Source of the DNA: Halorubrum sp. Atlit-26R | Lineage (GTDB): Archaea > Halobacteriota > Halobacteria > Halobacteriales > Haloferacaceae | Assembly: GCF_003666015.1 (NCBI RefSeq) | Contig: NZ_QPLT01000021.1 | Span: 1-56,903 of the forward strand | DNA length: 56,903 bases | Direction of reading: 5' to 3' | Part shown: positions 7,154-17,556 of the stretch, one piece after another | Numbering within the stretch: position 1 is the first letter of the stretch | Layout: every line of letters starts with the position of its first letter | The notes under the pieces: model-generated | Told to the model about the DNA's origin: nothing | Databases searched by the model: none | What the model saw: only the letters and a program-made list of their open reading frames with translations | Translations under genes and position numbers: made by a program

Positions 7154-8350
7154 TCACGCCGATTTACACGCTTCGACGACGAGCTCTGGTTCGTCGACGA
7201 GCTCGTTGACGGTGTGGGCGCCCTTCCCCTTGCCTCGTCCCTTGCGGTCTTGCTCGATCAGGGAGAGAAAGGCCAGTTCGGAGAGCAGATCGCGGACGCG
7301 ACGGATCTTGAGCGGGTCGGTCCCCTCCCGTTCGCACACCATCTCGTAGGCGGAATACACCTGTTTCGAGGGGATCATCGCGTCGGGGTCGGTCGACTGC
7401 TGTAGCTGAATCGCCAGCCCCTGAAGCAGGTACTTCGAGTGTTCGGGCTGTTTGCCGATGAGCTCGGCGAGCCGAGCCTCTTCCTCGCGCTCGTGGGCCT
7501 CGTCGACGTACTCGACGCGGACGCGGTCGTCGCCGTGTTCGTCGGCGATCTCCCCGGTGTATCTGAGGATGTCGATCGCCTTCCTGGCGTCGCCGTGTTC
7601 CTTCGCCGCGAGCGCCGCGACCTTCGGGATCACGTCTTCGTCGAGCACTCCGTCTCGGAACGCGTCCGCCCGCGAAGAGAGGATCGCACGGAGCTGGTTC
7701 GCGTCGTACGGCGGGAAGACGAAGTCGCGCTCGGAGAGGCTCGACTTGACGCGCTCGTTGAGCGTCTCTTTGTACCGAATCTTGTTGCTGATCCCGATGA
7801 TGCCGAGGGTGCTGTCGTCGACCTTTCCGGCCTCCGCCGCTCGCGACAGCTGCATCAGGACGTTGTCGTCTTCGAGCTTGTCGATCTCGTCGAGGATGAT
7901 GATCCCGACGTCCAACTGGGCGTCGAGAATCTTCCAGAGTCGGCGGTAGTAGTCGGACGTCGAGACGCCGGACGCCGGGACGCTCACGCCCGTCTCGTCG
8001 CGGTCGTTGAACGACTCGGCGATCGTCCGGACGGCCTGCGTCTCGGTCGAGTCCTGGAAACAATCGATGTACGCGACGTCGACGTTGACGCCGTTCTCGG
8101 CCGCTGCCTCGGTCAGGTCCTGTGTGATATACTTCGAACAGAGACTTTTGCCCGTCCCCGTCTTCCCGTAGATCAACACGTTGTTCGGGGTTCCACCCCG
8201 CTGGGCGTCTTTGATCGCGTTCGCGAGCTTCCCGAGTTCCTCTTCGCGACCGATGATCCGGTCTCCCTCGGGGAGATGACTCACGCGGAGGAGTTCCTTA
8301 TCGGCGAAGATGGGGTCCGGATCCCCGAAGAATGACTCCGTGTCGCTCAT
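7154..8350 (-). CDS. orc1: Orc1/Cdc6 replication initiator (first copy)
   Basis: This 398-residue AAA+ initiator is full length. I chose ATG 8350 (MSDTESFFGDPDPIF) because homologues start this way and the upstream frame is origin DNA. Walker A is VLIYGKTGTGKSLCSK, Walker B is VGIIILDEIDKLED, sensor 1 is GIIGISNKIRYK, and sensor 2 is KEHGDARKAIDILRYTGEI. The C-terminal winged helix that reads origin boxes covers about residues 300-398 (SAYEMVCEREGTDPLKIRRV, then LLSELAFLSLI). The initiator binds ORB repeats and loads MCM. The origin with matching repeats lies directly upstream at 8390-8940, the usual haloarchaeal arrangement. Confidence 0.96.
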   Translation of the reverse strand: MSDTESFFGDPDPIFADKELLRVSHLPEGDRIIGREEELGKLANAIKDAQRGGTPNNVLIYGKTGTGKSLCSKYITQDLTEAAAENGVNVDVAYIDCFQDSTETQAVRTIAESFNDRDETGVSVPASGVSTSDYYRRLWKILDAQLDVGIIILDEIDKLEDDNVLMQLSRAAEAGKVDDSTLGIIGISNKIRYKETLNERVKSSLSERDFVFPPYDANQLRAILSSRADAFRDGVLDEDVIPKVAALAAKEHGDARKAIDILRYTGEIADEHGDDRVRVEYVDEAHEREEEARLAELIGKQPEHSKYLLQGLAIQLQQSTDPDAMIPSKQVYSAYEMVCEREGTDPLKIRRVRDLLSELAFLSLIEQDRKGRGKGKGAHTVNELVDEPELVVEACKSA

Positions 8351-8490
8351 GTGAACACCCTCACAGGCAACCCATATCAATCTTCGGCACCGGATTGCCG
8401 CTGTAAGCACGCCCTGTCTGACGTAACCCGATGAAGTTCGGGTGTATACCGTCTTTCGACATCGAACGTGACGGCCGGTCGTTCGGTCGC

Positions 8491-8554
8491 ACCCCTCGTT
8501 GCCGCTGTAAGGCCGAGAGAGGGCGGGGTCACACACCCCTCGTTGCCGCTGTAA
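8491..8554 (-). repeat. Left ORB pair of first origin
   Basis: ACCCCTCGTTGCCGCTGTAA occurs twice without a mismatch, at 8491-8510 and 8535-8554, 44 bases from start to start (about four helical turns). A shorter relative with the core TTGCCGCTGTAA lies at 8390-8406, and a degenerate one (TTGTCGTTGTGAAC) near 8590. Confidence 0.9.
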
Positions 8555-8684
8555 GCGCGAACGGTGTCCAGCCTCGACGTGAAAACATGGTTGTCGTTGT
8601 GAACTGTCCAAACGAGGCCGTCATCTGCCGGTAAACCAAAGGTATACAATCAAATACAATAGGGCCGCAAGGGTCGTTTCCTGT

Positions 8685-8714
8685 CTTCGACGCCAAAACC
8701 ACTAGGCGTCGAAG
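8685..8714. repeat. Perfect inverted repeat in the unwinding region
   Basis: CTTCGACGCC (8685-8694) and GGCGTCGAAG (8705-8714) are exact inverted 10-mers around AAAACCACTA. The hairpin is GC-rich in an AT-rich setting, midway between the two ORB arrays. Confidence 0.75.
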
Positions 8715-8843
8715 TACGCCAAAATTGTGGTACGGTAGTAAACGGCACGAGGGGTTATAAACCTACTCATCTTTGGTTATTCAGAAGAAATGACAATTCG
8801 GCTGGACTGCGTGGTTTGTGGTTTTCCAGGACATCTCTCCGAT

Positions 8844-8940
8844 GTTTACAGCGGCAACGTGGGGTGTGCCTCACCCAACGTCGCGAGCGTCACGGGCTGG
8901 GGTGCCCCCGACCACCGCGTTTACAGCGGCAATCCGGGGT
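8844..8940 (+). repeat. Right ORB pair of first origin
   Basis: GTTTACAGCGGCAACGTGGG at 8844 and GTTTACAGCGGCAATCCGGG at 8919 are copies of the left repeats in the opposite orientation, 75 bases apart. Confidence 0.88.
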
Positions 8941-9078
8941 CCGCCAGCGTCTCAATTTGAGTTCCACGTGTACCGCAAAACGCGGCTAGTGTCCTGTCGC
9001 GATCGTCAGAGGGCGACCTGAAGGAGCATACCGGAGGTCTGGTAAGACGTGTACTTCGCCGATCGGCATACGCCCGAG

Positions 9079-9876
9079 TCAGGCACAGAGAACCGAGAGC
9101 CGGTAGCCGGCTCGCCCATCTACCGTTGCGTCCACGGCGAACAGGATCGGTTCGGTCCTCGCGTTCAGCCTCGCCGAAAGGGCATCTCGGATCGCATCGG
9201 CCGTTTCGAGGGTCACCGTCTCGTCGGCGGAGAGGAGGCTGAAGACGTGTTCGGTCCCGACGTCGGAGCCGGGAGCGATCGGGGACGCGAGGGCGTCGCT
9301 CACTAGCCGCTCCGCGAAATCTCTCGGCGGCGCGGTCGAATCGTCCCGACACCGTTGTCCACGGAAGCCGTCGAGACGGCCGACCGCACGAAGCTCGTCG
9401 TAGATCTGCGGCGGCGGTGAGATTTCGATCCGCGCGGTAAGAACAGTCAACACGTCCGTGATCAGTTCCTGGACGTCGTCCGGACCACAGGGGATCGTGG
9501 TGTCGACCGGCCCGACGTGTCTCGTCGGTTCGTTCGCGGCGGGGACCGAGACGGCGACACTGGTCGTCTCGTCGGAGAGAGCGTCCCCGATCGATACCGC
9601 GAGCTCGTGATCGGTCGCGTGCCCGACTAAGATAACGTGGTCCGCGGTCGTGACGCTTCGCGGAAGTGCACCGATACCCTCGACACAGTGAGCGGTCGCC
9701 TCCGGGTACTTCGGATCAGGGTAGCGGTCGTCCCACCCCTGTTCGGCCAACTTGACACCCCGGTCACCGTAGCCCACTAGACAGACCCGCGGCTCAGCGA
9801 ACTCGTTGGTATCCGCGCGGTTGCCGTCTTCGAGCGCCTCCCGTCTGGCGATCGCGTCCTCGACGATGTCGATCAT
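9079..9876 (-). CDS. Divergent protein with FtsZ/tubulin-like C-terminal domain
   Basis: This 265-residue protein is not a standard family member. The last 75 residues run like the FtsZ C-terminal domain: a helix with RLVSDALASPIAP, then GTEHVFSLLSADETVTLETA (FtsZ: G...VLVN..GG.DLTL.E), a helix RDALSARLNARTE, then PILFAVDATVDGRAGYRLSV ending LCA (FtsZ: IIFG...D..L....RVTVIA). The N-terminus has VCLVGYGDRGVKLAEQGW, like the FtsZ opening strand and glycine loop, but no GGGTGTG tubulin signature is present, so GTP binding is doubtful. It reads towards the origin. Function unknown; a noncanonical FtsZ relative is my best reading. Confidence 0.55.
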   Translation of the reverse strand: MIDIVEDAIARREALEDGNRADTNEFAEPRVCLVGYGDRGVKLAEQGWDDRYPDPKYPEATAHCVEGIGALPRSVTTADHVILVGHATDHELAVSIGDALSDETTSVAVSVPAANEPTRHVGPVDTTIPCGPDDVQELITDVLTVLTARIEISPPPQIYDELRAVGRLDGFRGQRCRDDSTAPPRDFAERLVSDALASPIAPGSDVGTEHVFSLLSADETVTLETADAIRDALSARLNARTEPILFAVDATVDGRAGYRLSVLCA

Positions 9877-9943
9877 CTTTGCGACGGTCGTGCCATCACT
9901 CCGGAGATAGTTAATTGAAGGTCAACTACCGAGGCCGGAGCCG

Positions 9944-10399
9944 CTACCCCTCTAACTCGGCGCTACACTCCGGACACCGCAACGTGAACCCGTCGTCGCC
10001 GGGGATCGCCCGCATGTTGTCGTGGCCGCACTCCGGACACTCCTGCGGGATCCGAACGTCTTCGCTGTCGCGCGGCGCGCCCAGCGCGAAGGCGACGATC
10101 GCCTCGTCGCCGTCGTTTTTGCCCGACTGGAACTCACCGGGTGCGAAGCGGATCGCCTCGCCCGCGCCGACGGTCACGTCACCGTCCATCGTTTCGAACG
10201 TCGCGTCGCCTTCGACGATGACGAATATCTCCTCCTGATCCATGTGGGCGTGGAGCCCTTGACTGAACCGCTCGCCGGGAGCAAGCCGGTAGCGGTTAAT
10301 GGCGACGTCGCTGGCGCCGAGGGGCTCGGTCAACCCTCGTCGGTCGACGTCGCCGCCGAATGCGCTGGGCTCGACCTCGTCAATGGAGATGTGCTCCAT
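9944..10399 (-). CDS. Cupin-domain protein with C-terminal zinc ribbon
   Basis: This 151-residue protein starts at ATG 10399 (MEHISIDEVEPSAFGGDVDR), 22-29 bases after an ATAACAAA box, so it is probably leaderless. The cupin motif 1 is seen as PGERFSQGLHAHMDQEEIFV with metal-binding His/Glu, motif 2 as VGAGEAIRFAPGEFQSGKN. A treble-clef or ribbon follows: CPECGHDN then RCPECSAELEG, two CPEC knuckles. The fusion of a cupin barrel to a zinc ribbon is common in haloarchaea; the ligand is unknown. Confidence 0.85.
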   Translation of the reverse strand: MEHISIDEVEPSAFGGDVDRRGLTEPLGASDVAINRYRLAPGERFSQGLHAHMDQEEIFVIVEGDATFETMDGDVTVGAGEAIRFAPGEFQSGKNDGDEAIVAFALGAPRDSEDVRIPQECPECGHDNMRAIPGDDGFTLRCPECSAELEG

Positions 10400-10420
10400 A
10401 CGATCCTGTTCGGCACCCGG

Positions 10421-10428
10421 TTTGTTAT
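10421..10428 (-). promoter_or_regulatory. ATAACAAA promoter box of the cupin gene
   Basis: On the minus strand this reads CTTATAACAAACCGGG, 22-29 bases before the cupin start codon. It is one of at least nine such boxes in the window, listed in the findings. Confidence 0.55.
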
Positions 10429-10650
10429 AAGTATATAATCGAGAACACCACCGTCGAGAGGGCAGCGTCCGCGCCGCGCGGCGTCCGGGGCTGGCGCCCA
10501 CGTCAGAGGATGAACCGACTGACGTCAGAGGGTGAACCGACCGACGCCGGAAACCGAGCCGACCAATACCGGCGTGCCGTTTTTGTCCGCTCTCGACTAC
10601 ACTCACTCGATGAAACTTCGAGACGCACACCGGCCGACTGACCGGCGGCC

Positions 10651-11295
10651 GTGAACCGGCTCCCCACGGAGACGTTGTCGCCGCTCGCGGCTCGGGTCGA
10701 CGACGTGCTCGCGCTGTACGGGTACGAGATCGGGTCTGCGATCGACGCAATCGACGCGGCCGTCCCCGGGTACGGAGGGCTGTTCGACCCGAACACGACG
10801 GACGAGGAGATCCGGGCCGCCGTCGAGGACGTACTCGCCGCCGGCCCGCCAACCACTCAGGACCTCTCTCCGGACCCCGAGGGCGTCGACGTCGTGCTCT
10901 ACGTCGACGGGAGTTCCCGGGGAAATCCGGGACCTGCGGGAGCGGGGGCCGTACTCCAGGTCGACGACGCCGTGATCGCTCGCTTAGGTCGGCCGGTCGG
11001 GTCGAACGCCGAGAACAACGCCGCGGAGTACGCCGCGCTCCACCTCGGGCTCGAAGCGGTGGCCGCGCGGTGCGCCCCGACGGCCGTGGAGGTGCGCATC
11101 GACTCGACGACCGTGATCGACGACGTCTGGGGGACCAACGAGGGTATCGCGTCCGCGGCGCCGTACAGGTCCGAGATCGCGGAGCGCATCGCGGCGCTCC
11201 CGGCCTGCGAGTGGACGCACCTGGCCGACAGCGATCCCAATCCGGCGGATGCGCGCGCCGCGGTCGGCGCCGACATCGCGGCGCTCGGTCCCTGA
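10651..11295 (+). CDS. rnhA: Ribonuclease HI (haloarchaeal form)
   Basis: This 214-residue protein joins a helical N-terminal region (1-75) to a type 1 RNase H domain. The active-site carboxylates are visible: D86 in YVDGSSRGNPGPAG, E126 in ENNAAEYAALHLGL, D151 in VEVRIDSTTVIDD, and D200 in SDPNPADARA. It cleaves the RNA strand of RNA-DNA hybrids during replication and repair. Translation starts at GTG 10651. The final His-loop is short, as in archaeal RNase HI. The gene is intact and lies about 2 kb from the first origin. Confidence 0.9.
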   Translation: MNRLPTETLSPLAARVDDVLALYGYEIGSAIDAIDAAVPGYGGLFDPNTTDEEIRAAVEDVLAAGPPTTQDLSPDPEGVDVVLYVDGSSRGNPGPAGAGAVLQVDDAVIARLGRPVGSNAENNAAEYAALHLGLEAVAARCAPTAVEVRIDSTTVIDDVWGTNEGIASAAPYRSEIAERIAALPACEWTHLADSDPNPADARAAVGADIAALGP

Positions 11296-11474
11296 GTCAC
11301 GTCTTCGCGGCTGTGTTGAAATCCGAAATCTGTGGCACGCTCTCGGAGACCGACCGAGATAGAGCCCGATCGGTCGGCGCCATCAGTACCGTTTCACGAC
11401 CGAACTATACACGTCACAGCGGAGGGTACGCGAACCCCCGCAGTATTTGAACACCGCGGGAGACGACACGCTCG

Positions 11475-11771
11475 ATGCCCTTCGTGATCGATGAGACCGT
11501 GTTCGGCGAGCCCTCCAGAAGGCTCGGGCTGGTCTTCCTCTGTGGCGCACTTCTACTGATCGGGCAACAAGGCTACTACGTCATCCTGAAAGGGGCGACG
11601 CCGTTCTACGCCGGACTGTTCGTGGCTGCCGGCATGGGCCTCTCGAGAATCGCCGAGTCCCTGCCGAAATCTCGACGACGGGCCGCCGGTGTCCTCCGAC
11701 TCACGGCGATCGCTGTACTGGTGGCTCTCCTCGCCATTGGCTTTGTCACGCCCGAGCTCCTCTTAACGTGA
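11475..11771 (+). CDS. Small three-helix membrane protein
   Basis: This 98-residue protein is unrecognised. Helices are likely at 16-36 (RLGLVFLCGALLLIGQQGYY), 41-59 (ATPFYAGLFVAAGMGLSRIA) and 74-96 (VLRLTAIAVLVALLAIGFVT). A charged cytosolic loop (ESLPKSRRRAAG) separates helices 2 and 3. Upstream, GCAGTATTTGAACACC at about -30 could be its promoter. Confidence 0.6.
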   Translation: MPFVIDETVFGEPSRRLGLVFLCGALLLIGQQGYYVILKGATPFYAGLFVAAGMGLSRIAESLPKSRRRAAGVLRLTAIAVLVALLAIGFVTPELLLT

Positions 11772-11851
11772 TCGAGTCGGTCGGTTCGAGTTCACATACC
11801 GCGTAATGGTCCCTCGAAAAGCTGTTCGCGACGGTGGAGCGTCGGCCGTCC

Positions 11852-12207
11852 CTACAGCCGGTCGAGCGCGTCGTCGAGGTCGAACTGCTCGGTCGTCTCC
11901 TCGAAGTCGTCGCCGCGCTCGGCCGCCCGGTCCGACTCCTCGGAACCCGCCGAACGGGGCGTGCGCACGTGGACCAGGCCGTCGTCGACCGCGTCCGCCG
12001 TCACGCGGGCGCTGAACCGTTCGCGCTCCGCTGCCGGTCCCTCGAACGAGTCGACGCGTTCAACGCCATCGACGCTACACGCCACCGCGAGACAGACGGC
12101 CTCGCGGAGTCGGTTCGCGCTCCCCCAACCGGCGGGCGGAACCCGCGGAGATCGCGTTCGCGGACGCGCCACGTCTCTATCACGAGCTCCGCGTCACGGG
12201 CGGGCAT
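11852..12207 (-). pseudogene. Conserved hypothetical, broken by one base missing in a C/G run
   Basis: The start MPARDAELVIETWRVRERDL (ATG 12207) reads well, then the frame degrades after RGFRPPVG. The next frame continues naturally with SANRLREAVCLAVACSVDGV and ends EETTEQFDLDDALDRL with a stop at 11852. The switch falls at the run CCCCC at 12122-12126: one more base there would join both halves into one acidic protein of about 118 residues. Either the gene is a fresh pseudogene or the consensus lost one base. The function is not recognised. Confidence 0.55.
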
Positions 12208-12261
12208 TTCGCGTTCAGCTCGGTGAACCCCGGGCAAGTGGGTTTCGCTCCGAGCGTCGGG

Positions 12262-12894
12262 TCAGTCGTCTTCGGCCGGCACCGCCGCACGGGCGTCCTC
12301 GGCGAGGATCACGGTGAGCGAGTCGTCCGCGACGCGCCCGACCGCGATCGCCGACACCGCCGCCCCGCCCTCGAACGGGGTGTCCGGGAGCGACAGCGTC
12401 ACTTCATCGGTCCCCGTCGGGACGGCCTCGATGTCGTAGGCGCCCGCGTCGACCGGAGCGTACTCGCTCGCAGTGCGGAAGGAGACGTTCTCGAACAGCA
12501 TCGGCCCGTCGTCGGCGACTCGGATGTCGACCGCCGGGGCGTCGGGCGAGCAGTGGACGAACCGGACGTGAGCCTGATCCGCGGCGATCACTCCCGGGTC
12601 GTCGGTGAGGACCGTCGCCTGGAGGTCGTCGTCGACCATCCCGGTCGCCAGCACGCTGTAGTTGGTGTTCTCTTCGAGCTCCAGCGTCGTCTCCAAGACG
12701 GCGTCGTCCTCGCCGTGCGGGGTGATCGCCACTTCGTGACGCCCCGCGGAGAGCTCCGCGTAGTCGCTGATCGTTTCGAACGCGACGTCCTCGAAGGCGA
12801 TGTCGCCGTCGACGCTCACGTCCACGTTCGGCGCATCGGGGCTACAGTGACCGATTCGTACCAGTGTGTCGTCTGCCATGATCCGCGTAGTCAT
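12262..12894 (-). CDS. DUF4397 protein without export signal
   Basis: This 210-residue protein has two DUF4397 repeats, each with the motif HCSPDAP and a following V.VDG strand: GHCSPDAPNVDVSVDG (about 15-30) and VHCSPDAPAVDIRVADDG (about 112-129). DUF4397 domains are beta-sandwiches usually found on secreted or anchored proteins. Here the N-terminus MTTRIMADDTLVRIG has no signal peptide, lipobox or twin-arginine, so it looks cytosolic. A lipoprotein relative is encoded at 48038-48919. Start choice (ATG 12894 or the internal ATG 15 bases on) does not change this. Confidence 0.8.
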   Translation of the reverse strand: MTTRIMADDTLVRIGHCSPDAPNVDVSVDGDIAFEDVAFETISDYAELSAGRHEVAITPHGEDDAVLETTLELEENTNYSVLATGMVDDDLQATVLTDDPGVIAADQAHVRFVHCSPDAPAVDIRVADDGPMLFENVSFRTASEYAPVDAGAYDIEAVPTGTDEVTLSLPDTPFEGGAAVSAIAVGRVADDSLTVILAEDARAAVPAEDD

Positions 12895-13226
12895 TGGGCG
12901 GAAGCGCTATTCAGTATCCGTCTCATATCGGGTTTAGGAGCCTGTTTCACGCGCTTCGGCAGATACGATCGATAACCGACGACTCGGCACAACGCGTTGA
13001 GCGTCGCTTCAGCGACGCCGCCCGGCCCCGGAACGGTACGTCGGTGATACCGACGTCGCCGCGACGCCACGGGCGCTGCCGAACGGTGACCATACCGATC
13101 GATCCCCGGCGACCGTCGAAGCGCGTGCCACGGTCTCCATAACGCGCGTCGCTATGGCGAACGTACGTCGGGGTCCCGCGAGTCCAACGGTCGCGTAACA
13201 AAGTCGGTCACCGACGGACACCCCTC
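12895..13226. other. Intergenic region with promoter box
   Basis: No gene is supported in these 332 bases. At 13194-13202 the box CGTAACAAAG lies 25-33 bases before the next start codon, which marks the promoter of the Tat-exported protein and suggests a leaderless transcript. Confidence 0.5.
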
Positions 13227-15581
<2,355 letters not shown>

Positions 15582-15666
15582 CCGGCGGTCGGCGCCTCAT
15601 CTCGTCCGAGGGCCGCACCGCTCACGGCGTCTCGTCTGCCGGCGTCGGAAGTCGCCGTCGCTGCCG

Positions 15667-15694
15667 GAACACATCGATAGTGGCGTGTCCCTCC
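15667..15694 (+). repeat. Solitary copy of the second-origin ORB-like repeat
   Basis: GAACACATCGATAGTGGCGT followed by GTCCCTCC matches the repeat at 53819-53845 (GAACACATCGATAGCGGTGT, GTCTCCC) at nearly every position. It lies alone between two convergent genes, 38 kb from the second origin cluster. Confidence 0.75.
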
Positions 15695-15712
15695 CGGAGG
15701 TCGGGACGACCG

Positions 15713-16411
15713 TCACGCCTCGCCCTGCCGACCGGCGTCGAGCACGGAGCCGGCGGACCCGAGGACCGCCGGCAGCTCGTCGAGGCTCTCGATCTCGGCG
15801 TCGGGGGCCGCTCGCGGCTCCGGCGCGTCGAGGTCCGCGTACCGACCGCGCCGAAGCCGAACGGTCCCCATTCCGAGCCGGTTCGGAACGGCGAAGTCCA
15901 CCCGCGGGTCGTCGCCGACGTAGACGGTCTGCTCCGGGTCGACCGACAACGACCCGAGCGCCTCCTCGAACGGCTCGGGGTGATGTTTCGACGTGTCGTG
16001 CTCGGGCGCGACCACGACGGCGCCGAAGTACCCGTCCGCTAACCCGAGCCGCCGCAGCTTGCCGCCGCCGTTGCGGCCGTCGGTGACGAGGCCGAGCCGA
16101 TACTCGTCACGGAGGGCTCGAAGCACGGGCACGGTCGCCTCGTACGGCTCGATCGGCGCCTCAGCGTCGTGGTACGCCGCGACGAGCTCGGAGACGACCG
16201 ACGGCGGCACGTCGTCGTACCGCTCGACGAGCCGGTCGAACGTCCCCGTCGTCACGCCGTCGTCGAAGTACAGCTCCAGCAGCTCGTCGGTGAGCCGCCT
16301 CCCGGTCCGCGCGGTCAGGCGATCCCCGGCCGCCCGGAGCCCGGTCCGCGCGTACTCGGCGTAGGGGTACAGCGTGTCGTCGAGGTCGAAACAGACCGAG
16401 TCGGGACGCAT
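15713..16411 (-). CDS. HAD-family hydrolase
   Basis: This 232-residue haloacid dehalogenase-type phosphatase has all four motifs: I, CFDLDDTLYPY (D9 nucleophile, D11); II, LGLVTDGR (T110, with the loop NGGGK); III, the Lys in EHDTSKHHPEPFEEAL; IV, VYVGDDPRVDF. The cap is helical (residues 15-90). It resembles glyceraldehyde-3-phosphate phosphatase/YjjG-like members. The ATG at 16411 overlaps the TAA of the upstream gene by one base (TAATG), so translation is coupled to the ATP-grasp ligase. The substrate is probably a phosphorylated precursor of the pathway encoded here, which is inferred from context. Confidence 0.88.
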   Translation of the reverse strand: MRPDSVCFDLDDTLYPYAEYARTGLRAAGDRLTARTGRRLTDELLELYFDDGVTTGTFDRLVERYDDVPPSVVSELVAAYHDAEAPIEPYEATVPVLRALRDEYRLGLVTDGRNGGGKLRRLGLADGYFGAVVVAPEHDTSKHHPEPFEEALGSLSVDPEQTVYVGDDPRVDFAVPNRLGMGTVRLRRGRYADLDAPEPRAAPDAEIESLDELPAVLGSAGSVLDAGRQGEA

Positions 16412-17556
16412 TAGTCGCTGGCAGAGCCGACATCTTCGCGATCCCCGGCCGACTCGACGCCGACCCGCCCGTCGCCGGCCTCGACGTGGAACCGGTCCCC
16501 GTCGGGCGACCGGAACACCTCCTGCCAGTACCGGACCATGTGGGTTCCCCACTCGACGTCCACCGGCGGCAGCGGCTCGCCGAGAGCCTGTTTCACACCC
16601 AGATACGGCATGTTCGCGCCGGCACCGATACACATGACAATCGTGCCCGACACCCTCGGATTGATCTCGAGGACCTTCGGCACGCCGTCGCGGTCGTACT
16701 TGAACTGGACGTTGATGTTGTACTCGACGCCGAGTTCGCGACAGATCTCGGCGGCCGCCTCGATGAGCCGCTCGTCGCGCTCGACGGTCCCCTCGAAGCT
16801 GATCCCGGCCCGGGTCCGGGACCGCGACCGAGGGACGACCGGCCCCACCGCGTCCCCCCGAGCCAGTACGTCGACGCTGTACTCCTCGCCGGGGAGGTAC
16901 TCCATCACGACCAGCTCCGGGAACGTCTCCGCGGAGTCCAACACGGGTCGGACATCGTCGAGCGTCGTGACCGCGCTGTCGGGCTTCTCCGTGAGGAGTC
17001 GCGACAGCCGGTCCTCCCGTTCGTCGAGCACGCGGAACCCGCGCATCCCGCTCGCCACCGGGCGTTTGAAACAGACCGGTCGCTCCGGGTAGCCGAGCTC
17101 CGCGCAGGCGTCGAGGAACCCGTCGAGCGTCTCGACCCGCCGGAACGCCGGCGCGCAGTCGAGCCCCGCGCGGTCGAGGAAGCCGTACAGTCGCCCCTTG
17201 TCGTTCGCGACGCCGAGCGGCTCCGGGTCGGAGACCATGACCGTCGCGTCGAACGCGTCCCGGTTCCGGGACAGCGGCCCGAGCTCGGCCGTCGTGAGCG
17301 GGAGTACCACGTCCGCCGACTCGCGGGCCGCGACCGCCGTCATCCGCTCGATGTAATCGTCGTCGGTCCCGGCCGGCACGACCGCGGACTCGTCGACGAG
17401 TGCGAACCCGTAGGCGTCGGGGTTCATGTCGACGCCGACGACCCGCACCGACCGTTCGTCGTTGGCCCGGAGCCCCCGCAGGATGCCCGCGCAGCCGGGA
17501 GCTCCGGCCCCGGTCATGAGCACGGTGACTTCGTCGCCCCGCCCCGCGTCGGTCAT
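16411..17556 (-). CDS. ATP-grasp ligase (CarB-like)
   Basis: This 381-residue protein has a Rossmann-like preATP-grasp region (VTVLMTGAGAPGCAGILRGL, then VVGVDMNPDAYG) and an ATP-grasp core. Visible elements are the phosphate-binding strand FKRPVASGMRGFRVL, the hinge VVMEYLPGEEYSVDVLA, and the metal site with DGVPKVLEINPRVSG (E and N ligands). The family joins a carboxylate, via acyl phosphate, to an amine. Its neighbours are the GT2 gene (4-base overlap at the start) and the HAD gene (1-base overlap at the stop), so it is in a tight three-gene operon. A role in adding an amino-acid or amide group to a surface glycan is inferred from the cluster. Confidence 0.85.
   Translation of the reverse strand: MTDAGRGDEVTVLMTGAGAPGCAGILRGLRANDERSVRVVGVDMNPDAYGFALVDESAVVPAGTDDDYIERMTAVAARESADVVLPLTTAELGPLSRNRDAFDATVMVSDPEPLGVANDKGRLYGFLDRAGLDCAPAFRRVETLDGFLDACAELGYPERPVCFKRPVASGMRGFRVLDEREDRLSRLLTEKPDSAVTTLDDVRPVLDSAETFPELVVMEYLPGEEYSVDVLARGDAVGPVVPRSRSRTRAGISFEGTVERDERLIEAAAEICRELGVEYNINVQFKYDRDGVPKVLEINPRVSGTIVMCIGAGANMPYLGVKQALGEPLPPVDVEWGTHMVRYWQEVFRSPDGDRFHVEAGDGRVGVESAGDREDVGSASD

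Larger units (their letters stand above)
8390..8940. other. Replication origin (ORB arrays and AT-rich unwinding element)
   Basis: The 728-base gap 8351-9078 holds no gene. It contains ORB-like repeats with core TTTACAGCGGCAACGnGGGG: on the left, reading as the complement, at 8390-8406 (partial), 8491-8510 and 8535-8554; on the right, reading forward, at 8844-8865 and 8919-8940. The two groups are inverted, with their G runs pointing outwards. Between them, 8630-8800 is AT-rich (GGTATACAATCAAATACAAT, GGTTATAAACC, TTTGGTTATTCAGAAG), a good duplex unwinding element. A 10-base perfect hairpin lies at 8685-8714. Position next to orc1, repeat symmetry and AT content together make an origin very likely. 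Confidence 0.9.

Noticed and set aside
8351-8611. 87-codon N-terminal extension of the first Orc1
   Set aside because: It covers the ORB repeats and is not acidic; the ATG at 8350 gives the family start.
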